Shown: piece by piece, positions 9,126 through 18,173 of the stretch
Numbering within the stretch: position 1 is the stretch's first letter
Layout of the letters: each line of letters begins with the position of its first letter
Assembly (NCBI RefSeq): GCF_013410375.1
Contig: NZ_JACCFL010000001.1
Span: 558,001-622,000, forward strand
DNA: 64,000 bases
Origin: Leifsonia shinshuensis
GTDB lineage: Bacteria; Actinomycetota; Actinomycetes; Actinomycetales; Microbacteriaceae
Direction: 5' to 3'
The notes under the pieces: generated by a model
The model's input: the letters and a program-made list of their open reading frames with translations, nothing else
The model's database searches: none
What the model was told of the DNA's origin: nothing
Position numbers and translations under genes: made by a program

Positions 9126-10171
9126 CCCGGCTCACCCGCCTGCACTTCCTCACGCCGGGAAACTATCCCGACGACGACCCGGCACGCGGCCTGGAGAACA
9201 CCCTCCGGCTGATCGAGGCGGGGGAGCGGCTGGGCTACGACGGCGCCTGGGTGCGGCAGCGCCACCTCGAGCACGGGATCTCCTCCGCCGCCGTGTTCCT
9301 CGGCGCCGCGACGCAGCGGACGTCGACGATCGAACTCGGCACCGCGGTCATCCCGATCGGCTACGAGAGCCCGTTCCGGCTGGGCGAGGACCTCGCGACC
9401 GCCGACGTGCTCTCGGGAGGCCGCTTGGCCATCGGGCTGAGCGCGGGCACACCGCCGCACGCCGACCTCATCGGCGATCGGGTGTTCGACGGCGACTGGC
9501 GCGGGTACGACCTCTCCTACGGCCGCATCGAGCGCCTGCTGGCGGACCTCTCCGGCGAGTTCATCGGCGACGAGGACACCGTCATCCATTCGCCGGGGAA
9601 CGTGCAGCGCCCCCGGCTGCAGCCGCACAGCCCGGGCCTCGACCGGCGGGTCTGGTACGGCGGGGGCAGCAGCGCGTCCATCCGCTGGGCGGCGACGCAC
9701 GGGCTGCACCTGCTGACCGGGAACGTGATCTCGGGCGAGGGCACGGACGACTTCGTGGAGGCCCAGCGCGCGCTGATCGCCCTGCACCGATCGCTCACCA
9801 CCCGGCCGGACGACCTCCGGGTGGCGTTCGGGCGGGTGCTCCTTCCCACCGACAGTGCCGACCGGGCGACCCGGCAGAAGTACCGCGAGTACGCGCGCGA
9901 GCGCGATGCGCGGGTGGGTGTCGCGCACGGTCCCCGGCGGACGCTTTTCGCCGCCGACCTGGTCGGGCCGGCAGAGGAGATCGCTGAACGGCTGGCTGAG
10001 GACGCCGCGTTCGCGGACGTGTCCGAGCTGCGCCTGGAGCTGCCGTACGAGTTCGAGGAGCCGGACTACGAGCAGGTGCTGAACGACACGATCGAACTCA
10101 TCGCACCGCGATTCGGTTACGTGCCCGGAGCCGGGCGTGCCGCGGAGGCGGAGATTCAGACGGTCGCGTAG
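9122..10171 (+). CDS. LLM-class flavin-dependent oxidoreductase
   Basis: A 349-residue luciferase-fold protein starting at a GTG that overlaps the previous stop (GTGA). It has the pattern GERLGYDGAWVRQRHLEHG, then LGTAVIPIGYESPFRLGEDLATADVLSGGRL in pieces, and a long C-terminal helical part. It is the last gene of the importer operon. Its 3' end overlaps the convergent ATP-grasp gene by 16 bp, a tail-to-tail overlap in a region without an evident terminator. Confidence 0.88.
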   Translation: MTRLTRLHFLTPGNYPDDDPARGLENTLRLIEAGERLGYDGAWVRQRHLEHGISSAAVFLGAATQRTSTIELGTAVIPIGYESPFRLGEDLATADVLSGGRLAIGLSAGTPPHADLIGDRVFDGDWRGYDLSYGRIERLLADLSGEFIGDEDTVIHSPGNVQRPRLQPHSPGLDRRVWYGGGSSASIRWAATHGLHLLTGNVISGEGTDDFVEAQRALIALHRSLTTRPDDLRVAFGRVLLPTDSADRATRQKYREYARERDARVGVAHGPRRTLFAADLVGPAEEIAERLAEDAAFADVSELRLELPYEFEEPDYEQVLNDTIELIAPRFGYVPGAGRAAEAEIQTVA

Positions 10172-11133
10172 AGCGTCGCGAGTTCCCGCCCGAGGAACCG
10201 CGCGATGGCTCGCGGACCGGAGGCGGGGGCCGCGGCCTCCACGACCGCGTTGTAGTTCGTGTTCGTGTTCACGTCGTAGGTGACCGCGCGTCCGTCGACG
10301 GTCTCGATGAACTCGATCCCGGCGACCTCGATCCCGTGGCGGCGGGTGAAGTCGACGTACTGCGCGACCAGCGGATGGTCGAAGCCCTCGCGCAGCCGGA
10401 ACAGCTGCTGATCCGGCTCCGGTGCGATCGTGGCGCCCGGCGGGGTGAGCAGCGCTCCGGTGTCGGGGTCGATGGCGCAGGCGTCGGCCGGGCAGAGCTG
10501 ATACCCGCCGCGGGCGGTGTCGGCGGCGACCGCGTAGACGAGCTCGTGGTCGACGATCTCCACGCGCGTGATCGTCGGTTCGGCGGCGACCAGAAGCTCC
10601 TGGAGCAGCATGATGCCGTCCTCCGGCTCGTCCAGCTCGCCGGCCTCGACGGCACGAGCGAGCTCGTCGGCCGAGTCGAACCGGCGCACGCTGATGCCCT
10701 TGCCGCCCTGGTTGTGCTTGATCACGAACGGAGTCGGGAAGTCCTGTGCGGCCGCGGGGAGGTTGTGCGTGCCGATCACCGCGACAGTGCGCGGCGTGTC
10801 GATCCCCGCCGCTCGCAGCGCGGTGAGCTGGGCGACCTTGCTCATCTCCAGCTCGATCACGCTGCGGCCGTTCACCGTCCGCCGTCCGTGCGACTCCAGC
10901 CAGGACAGCACGCTGCGGGCGTAGTCCTTCGACCGGGCGTGGCCGCGGGTGTGCGAGGACGCGCTGATCCGCGACCAGAACACGCCCTCCGGGGGCGCGG
11001 CGTCGAGGTCGAGCACGCCGTCGACGAGCAGCCACTCGACGAGGGGGACGCCCTCGGCTTCGAACGCGTCCCGGAACGGGCCGAACCAGTCCGGGTTCTC
11101 ATGGATCGCGTAGACGGCGGGAGCAGTGGTCAC
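10156..11133 (-). CDS. ATP-grasp ligase (RimK-like)
   Basis: A 325-residue cytoplasmic protein starting at a GTG that overlaps the upstream M20 gene by GTGA. The ATP-grasp fold is recognisable: TPFVIKHNQGGKGISV (about 135-150; Lys plus glycine-rich loop), LLQELLVAAEP (ATP-binding hinge), and the metal-binding end VTYDVNTNTNYN. The arrangement resembles RimK/glutamate-ligase-type carboxylate-amine ligases that form amide bonds at the cost of ATP. It closes a five-gene minus-strand operon of LLM monooxygenases and an amidohydrolase. A ligase beside a deacylase suggests a protecting group or conjugate is added and removed, but the substrate is not identified. Confidence 0.85.
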   Translation of the reverse strand: MTTAPAVYAIHENPDWFGPFRDAFEAEGVPLVEWLLVDGVLDLDAAPPEGVFWSRISASSHTRGHARSKDYARSVLSWLESHGRRTVNGRSVIELEMSKVAQLTALRAAGIDTPRTVAVIGTHNLPAAAQDFPTPFVIKHNQGGKGISVRRFDSADELARAVEAGELDEPEDGIMLLQELLVAAEPTITRVEIVDHELVYAVAADTARGGYQLCPADACAIDPDTGALLTPPGATIAPEPDQQLFRLREGFDHPLVAQYVDFTRRHGIEVAGIEFIETVDGRAVTYDVNTNTNYNAVVEAAAPASGPRAIARFLGRELATLYATV

Positions 11134-12464
11134 GAGAAGTACCCTTCCACATCGAGGCGGCCGCCGGCGGCGGCGAAGTCGGCTGCGGCGGCCTCGCGGA
11201 GCGCCGGGTCGGTCAGGAAGTCGAGCGCGGTCAGGGCGAGCCCGTGCGCGGCATCGACGGCGGCGCGGTCGCCCGCCGCGGAGGAGGCGTACCGGGCGAA
11301 CTCCTCGGTGTGCAACGCGACCTCGGGCGGGCTCACCGCGATGACCGGGTGGATGCCGGGGACGCGGACGCTGACATTGCCGAAGTCGGTGGACGCCGCG
11401 AGCTCGCTCGGGACGACGTCCCTGGTGAGCACCCGCCGCCCCACCTGCTCCTGGTGCACGGCCCAGCGCTCGGTGAGCGGCCGGTTGAACCGGGTCGGCA
11501 GCGTGTACGGCTGCGGGTCCCACTCGAGCCGGACGCCGGTTCCGGTGGCGAGCGCGACCCCCTCGGAGATCTCCCGGAGCCGGGTGCTCAGCTCCCGGAG
11601 GGTCGCGGCCTCGTGGGAGCGGAGGTAGTACTCCAGCGTGGCGCTCGCCGGGACGATGCTCGGCCGGTCGCCGCCGTGCAGCACGATGCCGTGCACCCGG
11701 TCGCCGGGTGGCAGGTGCTGACGCAGTTGCGCGACCGCCTGGTAGTGCAGGGTCGCCGCGTCCAGTGCGTTGCGGCCCATGAACGGTGTGGCGGAGGCGT
11801 GGGCGGCGACGCCGGCGTAGTGGACGCGGAGGATCCGGCGGCCGATGAAGGGATGGTCGGCGGCGTCGTAGCCGAACGGGTGGGCCATGATCGCCGCGTC
11901 GAGCCCGTCGAACGCGCCCGCCCGCGCCAGGAGCTCCTTGCCGCTGTTGCCCTCCTCGGCCGGGGTGCCGAGGAGCACGATCCGTCCGTCGAGCCGGTCG
12001 GCGACCGAGGCGACGGCGAGGAAGGCGCCGACGGCGCTCGCCGCGATGATGTTGTGACCGCAGCCGTGGCCGATGCCCGGGAGGGCGTCGTACTCCGCGA
12101 GGATGGCGATGGCCGGGCCGTCGGGACGTCCGGCCTGCGCGAGGACGGCGGTCGGCTGGCCGAAGACGCCCACCGCGGCGTCCCACCCTTCGGCCCGGAC
12201 GGCGCCGGCGATCGCGGCCGCCGAGTGGTGCTCCCGGAACGCCTCCTCCGGCGTGCCGAAGATCCGCCGGGACAGGGCGGCGATCGCGGCGGACCGCTCC
12301 TGGACGGCCGAAGCCACCGCCGAGGCGAGCTCAGGAGCCGCACCACGGTGGGGCGAGGTCAGCGCCTCGGCTCGGGCTGCCCGTTCGGCGGTGCGGTCGC
12401 GGAGCGCGTCGAGGTAGCTGCTGCTCGGCTCCGTCGGCCGGGAGAGGTCGCGCAGCTCAGTCAC
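11130..12464 (-). CDS. M20-family amidohydrolase
   Basis: A metal-dependent amidohydrolase of about 444 residues in the AbgB/HipO-like M20D group. Metal and catalytic motifs are visible: GIGHGCGHN (about 145-153), GTPAEEG (catalytic Glu pair), and MAHPFG. A GTG at 12464 is taken as the start (overlapping the previous gene by 8 bp); an in-frame ATG at 12479 is a real alternative. The enzyme would hydrolyse an N-acyl bond. In Bacillus S-alkylcysteine salvage, an M20 enzyme (SndA) removes the acetyl group after oxidation, which matches the LLM neighbours. The role here is inferred. Confidence 0.87.
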   Translation of the reverse strand: MTELRDLSRPTEPSSSYLDALRDRTAERAARAEALTSPHRGAAPELASAVASAVQERSAAIAALSRRIFGTPEEAFREHHSAAAIAGAVRAEGWDAAVGVFGQPTAVLAQAGRPDGPAIAILAEYDALPGIGHGCGHNIIAASAVGAFLAVASVADRLDGRIVLLGTPAEEGNSGKELLARAGAFDGLDAAIMAHPFGYDAADHPFIGRRILRVHYAGVAAHASATPFMGRNALDAATLHYQAVAQLRQHLPPGDRVHGIVLHGGDRPSIVPASATLEYYLRSHEAATLRELSTRLREISEGVALATGTGVRLEWDPQPYTLPTRFNRPLTERWAVHQEQVGRRVLTRDVVPSELAASTDFGNVSVRVPGIHPVIAVSPPEVALHTEEFARYASSAAGDRAAVDAAHGLALTALDFLTDPALREAAAADFAAAGGRLDVEGYFS

Positions 12465-13578
12465 GCCGTTCCCGCGCATCCCATTCCCGCGCGATCGACT
12501 CGAAGCTCGCCGCCCGGTCCTCGGGGTCGTGGGTGATCGTGGTCAGCACCAGTTCGTCCGCCCCGGTTGCCCGCTGCAGCGTCGTCAGCCGCTCGACGAC
12601 CTCGGCCGGCGTGCCGACGAACTGCGTGCGCACCCGGTCGTCGACGAGTCTGCGCTCGGCGTCGGTCCAGTCCAGCTCGGCGGCCTCGGCGGCCGTCGGG
12701 TACGGGATCGCTCCGAGTCCGCTGCGGATGCTGCGCACCCACGCCGGGTACCCGGACGCCAGCTCGGCGGCGCGGGCGCTCGTCGGAGCGGCGACGACGT
12801 CGGCGGAGACGATCACGTGCGGCTTCCCGAGCCGTTCCGATGGAACGAAGCTGCGCCGGTACTCCTGGATCGACACGAGGACCCCGGAGGGCGCGCTGTG
12901 ATAGTTGGCGGCGAACGGGAGCCCGAGCCGCCCGGCGAGCCGCGCGGTGAGGGTGCCGCTGCCGAACAGCCGCAGCTCCGGGGCGACGCCGGCCGGACTG
13001 GTGCCGAGGCCGACGCGCTCGTCACCGGATCCCACTCCGTCCGCGAGGAGCGCGACGATCGTCTCGACCTGATCGGCGAAGTCGGCGCCGCCTTGCCCGC
13101 GGACGAGCAGGCGTGCGAGGGTCTTGAACTTCGGCGCATCGAACACCCGCTCGAAGCGGAAGGGCTCCGGGATGAGGAGCCCTTCCGGCGTCACGGACTC
13201 CGGCGCGTCGATCGGACCGCTCGGGCCCCCGCTCGCCAGCCCGGACCGCCCGACGCCCAGGTCGATCCGGCCCGGGAAGGCGGTCGCGAGGAGGGCGTAC
13301 TCCTCGGCGATGGTGGCCTCGGTGTCCTGCGGGCTGAGCTGGACGGCGCCCGAGCCGAGGCGGATACGGTCGGTGACCGCGCCCGCAAGCGCGATGAGCA
13401 CGGCGGGCGACGAGCCGATGACACCCGGGTTGAAGTGGTGTTCGGCGAACCAGTACCGGTGGTAGCCGGCGGCCTCCGCCCGGCGCACGATGTCGAGGGT
13501 CGCCGCGACGGCCTGCGCCGGGGTGGCCCCACTCGGCACGGGGACGAGATCGAGGATGCCGAGCGGGATGCGCGTCAC
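12457..13578 (-). CDS. MsnO8-type LLM oxidoreductase
   Basis: A 373-residue luciferase-fold protein from a GTG that overlaps the upstream stop (GTGA). It matches the MsnO8-like group: a short first strand (PLGILDLVPVPSG), the segment HRYWFAEHHFNPGVIGSSP, then a flavin-contact strand GRIDLGVGRSG. Many proteins of this group have no assigned substrate. It is the middle gene of the five-gene operon 16116-10156 and probably shares reduced flavin with its two LLM neighbours. Confidence 0.9.
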   Translation of the reverse strand: MTRIPLGILDLVPVPSGATPAQAVAATLDIVRRAEAAGYHRYWFAEHHFNPGVIGSSPAVLIALAGAVTDRIRLGSGAVQLSPQDTEATIAEEYALLATAFPGRIDLGVGRSGLASGGPSGPIDAPESVTPEGLLIPEPFRFERVFDAPKFKTLARLLVRGQGGADFADQVETIVALLADGVGSGDERVGLGTSPAGVAPELRLFGSGTLTARLAGRLGLPFAANYHSAPSGVLVSIQEYRRSFVPSERLGKPHVIVSADVVAAPTSARAAELASGYPAWVRSIRSGLGAIPYPTAAEAAELDWTDAERRLVDDRVRTQFVGTPAEVVERLTTLQRATGADELVLTTITHDPEDRAASFESIAREWDARERRD

Positions 13579-14918
13579 GACGCAAGCTCCGCCCGCGCGA
13601 GGGCGCCCTCCCGGACCCACGGGCGGTCGCCGAGTCCGAGGTTCTCGCGCAGCGTCGGGTGCTCGTACGACGTCCGCAGCACCCCGCGTTCCTGCAGCAG
13701 CGGCACCACCTTGTCGACGAACTCGTCGATCCCGTGCGGGACGACCGAGCCCGAGAGCACGTAGCCGTCCGCCGCACCGGTCTGGGCGGCGTCGTCCAGC
13801 CGCTCGGCGATCTGCGAGGGCGTGCCGATGAACTCGTGGCGGGTCGTCTTCGCCACGACGAGCTCGCGGATGCTCCAGTCGCGCTCCACGGCCTCCGCGT
13901 GCCAGGCGTGAGCGGCGGCGAGAGGGTCGTCCACCCGGCGCGCCTGACCGTGGGTCAGCTGGTCGCCGAGCGAGTCCGGCGGAGTGGGCACCGGGCCCTC
14001 GGGGTCGTGCGCCGACAGGTCGACTCCCCAGATCTGCTCGAGGAGGTGGATCGCCGTCTGCGGGGTGACCTGCGTGAACTGGGTCTCCCTGGCGCGCGCC
14101 TCGGCCTCCGCGGGTGTGTCGCCGAGCACGATGCTCACGGCCGGAATGACGAGGATCCCGTCCGGGTCACGGCCGGCCGCCAGCGCCCGGGCGCGGATGT
14201 CGCTGCGGAACGCGCGTCCCGCCTCCGGCTCGCCGTGCCGGCTGAAGACGACGTCCGCCGTGGTGACCGCGAAGTCACGGCCGTCGCCCGAGTCGCCCGC
14301 CTGCACCAGCACCGGGTGGCCCTGCGGCCCGGGCGCAACCGGGAACCAGCCTTCGGTGTCGAAGAACTCGCCGTCGAACCGGTAGTGCTGCGGTCCGTCG
14401 GCGTCCCAGCTGTCCCAGAGCGCACGTGAGAGCTCGACGAACTCGGCCGCCCGGCGGTACCGGTCCGGGTAGTCGAGGTAGCCGCCGCGGCGGAAGTTCG
14501 CGCCGGTGAACGCGTCGGAGGACGTGACGATGTTCCAGCCGGCGCGGCCACCGGAGAGGTGATCGAGCGACGCGATCCGGCGGGCGAGGTCGTACGGCTC
14601 GTTGAAGGTCGCGCTCGCCGTCCCCACCAGGCCGATGTGCTCGGTCACGGCCGCGACCGCGGCGAGAACCGAAAAGTTGTCGGGGCGTCCGGCGACATCG
14701 AGCTCATGCAGGCGCCCCTTGTGCTCGCGCACCCGGAGTCCCTCGGCGAGGAAGAAGTAGTCGAAGAACCCGCGCTCCGCGGTGCGGGCGACGTGCTCGA
14801 AGGTGGAGAAGTCGATCTGGCTCCCGGCGCCTGGCGCGCCCCAGACGGTCCAGTGGTTGACGCCAGGGACTCCGGCGGCGAGACGGAGGCGGCGCTTTGC
14901 TGGCTGTGACATGGTCAT
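13575..14918 (-). CDS. NtaA/SnaA/DszA-family LLM flavin monooxygenase
   Basis: A 447-residue paralogue of the 658-2019 gene, sharing GSQIDF, GRLHELDVAGRPD, LDHLSGGRAGWNIVT, ANFRRGGYLDYPDRYRR and an ERGVLRTSYEHPTLRENLGL-type ending. It is an FMNH2-dependent oxygenase of the family that includes DszA (dibenzothiophene sulfone) and CmoJ (N-acetyl-S-alkylcysteine). Start ambiguity: ATG 14918 or ATG 14912, both after an AGCAGGA-like site. It lies 25 bp after the preceding LLM gene, with an 18-bp tandem duplication in and around that junction. Confidence 0.92.
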   Translation of the reverse strand: MTMSQPAKRRLRLAAGVPGVNHWTVWGAPGAGSQIDFSTFEHVARTAERGFFDYFFLAEGLRVREHKGRLHELDVAGRPDNFSVLAAVAAVTEHIGLVGTASATFNEPYDLARRIASLDHLSGGRAGWNIVTSSDAFTGANFRRGGYLDYPDRYRRAAEFVELSRALWDSWDADGPQHYRFDGEFFDTEGWFPVAPGPQGHPVLVQAGDSGDGRDFAVTTADVVFSRHGEPEAGRAFRSDIRARALAAGRDPDGILVIPAVSIVLGDTPAEAEARARETQFTQVTPQTAIHLLEQIWGVDLSAHDPEGPVPTPPDSLGDQLTHGQARRVDDPLAAAHAWHAEAVERDWSIRELVVAKTTRHEFIGTPSQIAERLDDAAQTGAADGYVLSGSVVPHGIDEFVDKVVPLLQERGVLRTSYEHPTLRENLGLGDRPWVREGALARAELAS

Positions 14919-14923
14919 CCTGC

Positions 14924-14959
14924 TTTCAGGCGGCGTAACGGTTTCAGGCGGCGTAACGG
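14924..14959. repeat. 18-bp perfect tandem duplication at a gene end
   Basis: The 18-mer TTTCAGGCGGCGTAACGG occurs twice back to back (14924-14941 and 14942-14959). On the minus strand each copy encodes the last residues of the upstream LLM gene plus its TGA stop, so the stop codon itself is duplicated. The first (downstream) copy is untranslated. This looks like a recent replication slippage event. Confidence 0.9.
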
Positions 14960-16116
14960 TTGAGAGGGCGGCCGAGGTCGAGCCGGTCGCGGAGCGTGCC
15001 GTTCCGGGGTGTGGATGGGAGGAGGCCTCGGCGGCCGAGCTCGGGTACCAGCTGCTCGCCGATGGCGGGCAGATCCAGGTGGACGGACGCCGGTCGCAGC
15101 CGCACGCCTTCGATGCCGTCGGCCCGCAACGCCTCGATCCGATCCGCGAGCTCGGAGGCGGTGGCCGCGACGATGGCGGCGTCGCTGCGGTACTCCTCGC
15201 CGTGGAGGGCGTCCCACGCCTCCAGGCGGGCGCGAGCGTCGGCGGCCGACGGCCCGAGCGCGACGACGAGGTCCGCGACGATCCGCAGCGGCTCCGGCTC
15301 GGTCCTGTCCGCCGCCTCGATGGCACGCACGGTCTCGACGATGCGCGCGGCGTCGGCGTCCTCGATCGGGGTGACGAAGACGACATCGGCGGTCCGCGCC
15401 GCCAGGCGATAGGGGATCTCCGCGTGCGCCAGAGCCGTCACCACCGGTTGTCCTTGCGGCGGCCGGGGCGTGATGGACGGGCCGGCCACGCTGAAGGCGC
15501 TGCCGGTGAAGTGGACGTGATGCAGCTTGTCCCGGTCGAGGAACCGGCCGGTCGCCGTATCGCGGATGACCGCGTCGTCCTCCCAGCTGTCCCAGAGCTG
15601 TCGCACCACGGTGACGAACTCCGCCGCTTCGTCGAAGACGCGCGCCAGCCGTTCCTGTCCCTCCGGCGTCGAGAGCAGTTCGGGGCCGAACGCGAGGGCG
15701 TCGCGCCTGCCGAAGTTCGCAGTCTCCCCGGGCCGGGTCGCCTGGACCTTCCAGCCCGCACGGCCTTCGCTCGTGTAGTCGAGCGTGGCCAGCTGCGTCG
15801 AGGCGTGGAACGGCTCCGTCTCCAGCACGCTCGTCGTCGGGACCAGCCCGATCCGCTCGGTCCGCCGTGCGACGAAGTTCGCGATCTGGACCGCGTCCAG
15901 CCGGCCGTGCAGGCGACCGGGCCGCTCGGGCGACGGGACGCTCAGCGCATCTTCGAAGGTGACGAAGTCGGCCCCTGCCGCCTCCGCGCGCCGGACCTGC
16001 TCGACCCAGTACGGCGCCTGGAACACGGTCGACTGCTCGATTCCCGCGTCGCGCCACGCGGCGGGGTGCCAGCCGGCCCCGTCCAGCGCGACCGCGAGGA
16101 TGAGGTTCTCGCTCAT
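14944..16116 (-). CDS. LLM-class flavin-dependent monooxygenase
   Basis: A 390-residue luciferase-fold protein. Start at ATG 16116 is fixed by a strong GGGAGGGAGAG ribosome-binding site; the open frame upstream is not coding. It has a first strand (LILAVALDGAGWHPAAWR), ADFVTFEDAL, DYTSEGRAGWKVQAT and a late PLNRYAA end. It is the full-length counterpart of the truncated gene at 2-661. It heads the minus-strand operon LLM, LLM, MsnO8-LLM, M20, ATP-grasp. A GGCGTAAC element lies in the upstream intergenic region at 16225. Confidence 0.92.
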   Translation of the reverse strand: MSENLILAVALDGAGWHPAAWRDAGIEQSTVFQAPYWVEQVRRAEAAGADFVTFEDALSVPSPERPGRLHGRLDAVQIANFVARRTERIGLVPTTSVLETEPFHASTQLATLDYTSEGRAGWKVQATRPGETANFGRRDALAFGPELLSTPEGQERLARVFDEAAEFVTVVRQLWDSWEDDAVIRDTATGRFLDRDKLHHVHFTGSAFSVAGPSITPRPPQGQPVVTALAHAEIPYRLAARTADVVFVTPIEDADAARIVETVRAIEAADRTEPEPLRIVADLVVALGPSAADARARLEAWDALHGEEYRSDAAIVAATASELADRIEALRADGIEGVRLRPASVHLDLPAIGEQLVPELGRRGLLPSTPRNGTLRDRLDLGRPLNRYAA

Positions 16117-16273
16117 GGTCTCTCCCTCCCCACCTGGGTGGTTCTCGTCTCGTGCGGGGCAGACTCGCAGAGCCCGGCGGCTGCGCAGAAGCGTGCGCGT
16201 CACGAACCGTCAACTCCGCAACGCGGCGTAACCGGGACTTGCCCGCGGCGGCCGGAGCAGGTGGATTCGTCTC

Positions 16274-16621
16274 ATGACCGACAACCGTGAACCCGCCCTC
16301 ATCTCCGCCACCGACGCCGCCGAGCGCGTCGCCGGGGGAGCCCGCCTCATCGACGTGCGCAGCGAGAAGGGCCGCTCGGCGGCCGGCGCGCTTCCCGGCG
16401 CCGACATCGTCGACCGCGAACAGCTGGAGGCGGCGTTCGCGGGCGCAGCCAAGGATCAGCCCGTCGTGGTGGTGTGCGGCTCCGTGAACGGTTCGGGGCC
16501 GGTGGCGGAATGGCTGGTCGGCAACGGTTTCATCGATGTCGCCCACGTCGACGGCGGTTTCCCGGCCTGGAAGGACAGCGGCCTCCCGGTGGGCGAGCCG
16601 ACGGCGACGCCGGAGGACTGA
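16274..16621 (+). CDS. Rhodanese-like sulfurtransferase domain protein
   Basis: A 115-residue single-domain rhodanese. The early segment ARLIDVRSEKGRSAAGALPGA fits the first rhodanese half (DVR, then the GHIPGA-equivalent). The cysteine at the end of QPVVVVCGSVNGSG occupies the active-site position, and the C-terminal VDGGFPAWKDSGLPV is the classic rhodanese tail. It could carry or transfer sulfane sulfur in the cytoplasm, which suits the surrounding sulfur-type genes. It is divergent from the LLM operon. The active loop is not the canonical CRxGxR, so its activity is uncertain. Confidence 0.88.
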   Translation: MTDNREPALISATDAAERVAGGARLIDVRSEKGRSAAGALPGADIVDREQLEAAFAGAAKDQPVVVVCGSVNGSGPVAEWLVGNGFIDVAHVDGGFPAWKDSGLPVGEPTATPED

Positions 16622-16650
16622 CCGCCTCCCGCAATCGGCGTGGCTCCGCG

Positions 16651-17985
16651 TCAGGCGTCGCGGAGGATGCGCTCGGTCACCCACGCGCAGAAAGCCAGAG
16701 CGTCGACGGGCACCCGTTCGTCGACCGCATGGAAGTGCCCGAACGCGTCGAAGTCGGCGTCCGTGCGCAACGGTGTGAATCCGTACCCGGCGATGCCGGC
16801 CGACGCCAGGTGCTTGTTGTCGGTGCTCGCCGGCATCAGGTAGGGCACGACGACGCCCTGCTCGTCCTCTGCGGCGATGGCCACCGCCATCACGTCCAGC
16901 AGCGGGCCGGACGACGGCGCCTCGATGGGATGGACCCACCGATCCCATTCGATGTCGATTCCCGGTTCGAGCAGCGCCTCCACCTCGCGACGGAGGGCGT
17001 CCTCCTGTCCGGGCAGCACTCGCACGTCGAACTCCGCGCGGGCCTCCCCCGGAATCACATTGGACTTGTAGCCGCCCTGGATGATCGTCGGCGAGACCGT
17101 GTTGCGCAGCGCCGCCGCGACCAGCGGGCCGGCCGTCCCGAGCAAATCCGGATGCTGGTCGATGGTGCTGAGGTCGACGCGCTCGCCGAGCAGTGCCGTC
17201 GCGCGTTCGGCGAACGCCTCGACCGCTGGTGTCGGGATGACCGGGAAGGTGTGCGATCCGATCGCGTCGACCGCCCGCGCGATCCGGGTGACGGCGTTGT
17301 CCGCGGTCGGGCGGGAGCCGTGCCCGGCCGTGCCCCGGGCCGTCAGCACCAGCCTGCCGATGCCCTTCTCGGCCGTGGCGACGAGGTACGCGCGCTGCGC
17401 GCCGAGCGGCACGGAGAAGCCGCCGACCTCGCTGATCGCCTCCGTGACGCCGTCGAACCAGTGCGGCCGGTGCCGGAGCAGCCAGCGCACGCCGAACACG
17501 CCGCCGGCCTCCTCGTCGGCGAAGAACGCGAAGACCAGGTCGCGGCGGGGACGCGTCCGCGAACGCGCGAAGTGGCGTGCGATCGCGACGAGCACCCCCG
17601 CGAACCCTTTCATGTCGAGCGCGCCGCGCCCGTAGAGGAAGCCGTCGTGGAGCTCGCCGCCGAACGGCGGGTGCGTCCAGTCGTCGGCGGCGGCGGGAAC
17701 GACGTCGAGGTGCGCGTGCACGAGCAGCGCTCCCCGGTCGGGATCGCTGCCGCGCAGCCGGGCGAGAAGGTTGCCGCGGCCGGGGGCGGATTCGGCGTAC
17801 TCGGTCTCGTACCCGACCTCCTCGAGCAGCGACTGCAGATACCGAGCGGCTCGGGCCTCACCGTCTCCGATCGTCCTCGGGTCGCCCGTGTTGACGGTCG
17901 GGATCCGGATCAGCTCCTGCGCGAACCGCAGCGTCTCGTCCTGGAGCGTGGAGAGGTCGGGGAGCGTGGAGGTCATGTCCACCAT
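16651..17985 (-). CDS. M20 peptidase / deacylase (ArgE/DapE-like)
   Basis: A 444-residue metallohydrolase of the M20 family. The motifs LLVHAHLDVVPA (metal ligand His and Asp), GRGALDMKGF, and FAFFADEEAGG (catalytic Glu pair) are all present, followed by a dimerisation domain with GTAGHGSRP. The family removes N-acyl groups or cleaves dipeptides. Start at ATG 17985 follows GGGGAGCG; ATG 17976 is possible. It is convergent with the rhodanese and divergent from the FMN reductase. A second M20 enzyme lies at 11130, so two deacylase-type steps are available in the region. Confidence 0.9.
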   Translation of the reverse strand: MVDMTSTLPDLSTLQDETLRFAQELIRIPTVNTGDPRTIGDGEARAARYLQSLLEEVGYETEYAESAPGRGNLLARLRGSDPDRGALLVHAHLDVVPAAADDWTHPPFGGELHDGFLYGRGALDMKGFAGVLVAIARHFARSRTRPRRDLVFAFFADEEAGGVFGVRWLLRHRPHWFDGVTEAISEVGGFSVPLGAQRAYLVATAEKGIGRLVLTARGTAGHGSRPTADNAVTRIARAVDAIGSHTFPVIPTPAVEAFAERATALLGERVDLSTIDQHPDLLGTAGPLVAAALRNTVSPTIIQGGYKSNVIPGEARAEFDVRVLPGQEDALRREVEALLEPGIDIEWDRWVHPIEAPSSGPLLDVMAVAIAAEDEQGVVVPYLMPASTDNKHLASAGIAGYGFTPLRTDADFDAFGHFHAVDERVPVDALAFCAWVTERILRDA

Positions 17986-18116
17986 GCTGGTTCGCTCCCC
18001 GTCGCGGCGGAAGCGTCGATGACGATTGCTTACCGTTCAGCGGAAGCTCAGGACGTAAGCCGGCGTAACGCGACCGTGCGCCGGTCGCGAGGGTGGAACA
18101 CGATGAAGCTCAGCTC

Positions 18117-18156
18117 AACGACCCAGGGCTCAACGACCAACGACCCAGGGCTCAAC
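18117..18156 (+). repeat. Imperfect 22-bp tandem repeat in a 5' leader
   Basis: The 18-mer AACGACCCAGGGCTCAAC occurs at 18117-18134 and again at 18139-18156. It lies just upstream of the FMN reductase start at 18174, inside what should be its untranslated leader. It may be plain slippage or a double binding site; nothing else distinguishes these. Confidence 0.7.
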
Positions 18157-18173
18157 CACACCGGGAGGACACC

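Noticed and set aside
14915..16948. Long minus-strand 677-codon frame
   Set aside because: Arg-rich shadow of the LLM and rhodanese genes with no recognisable domain.
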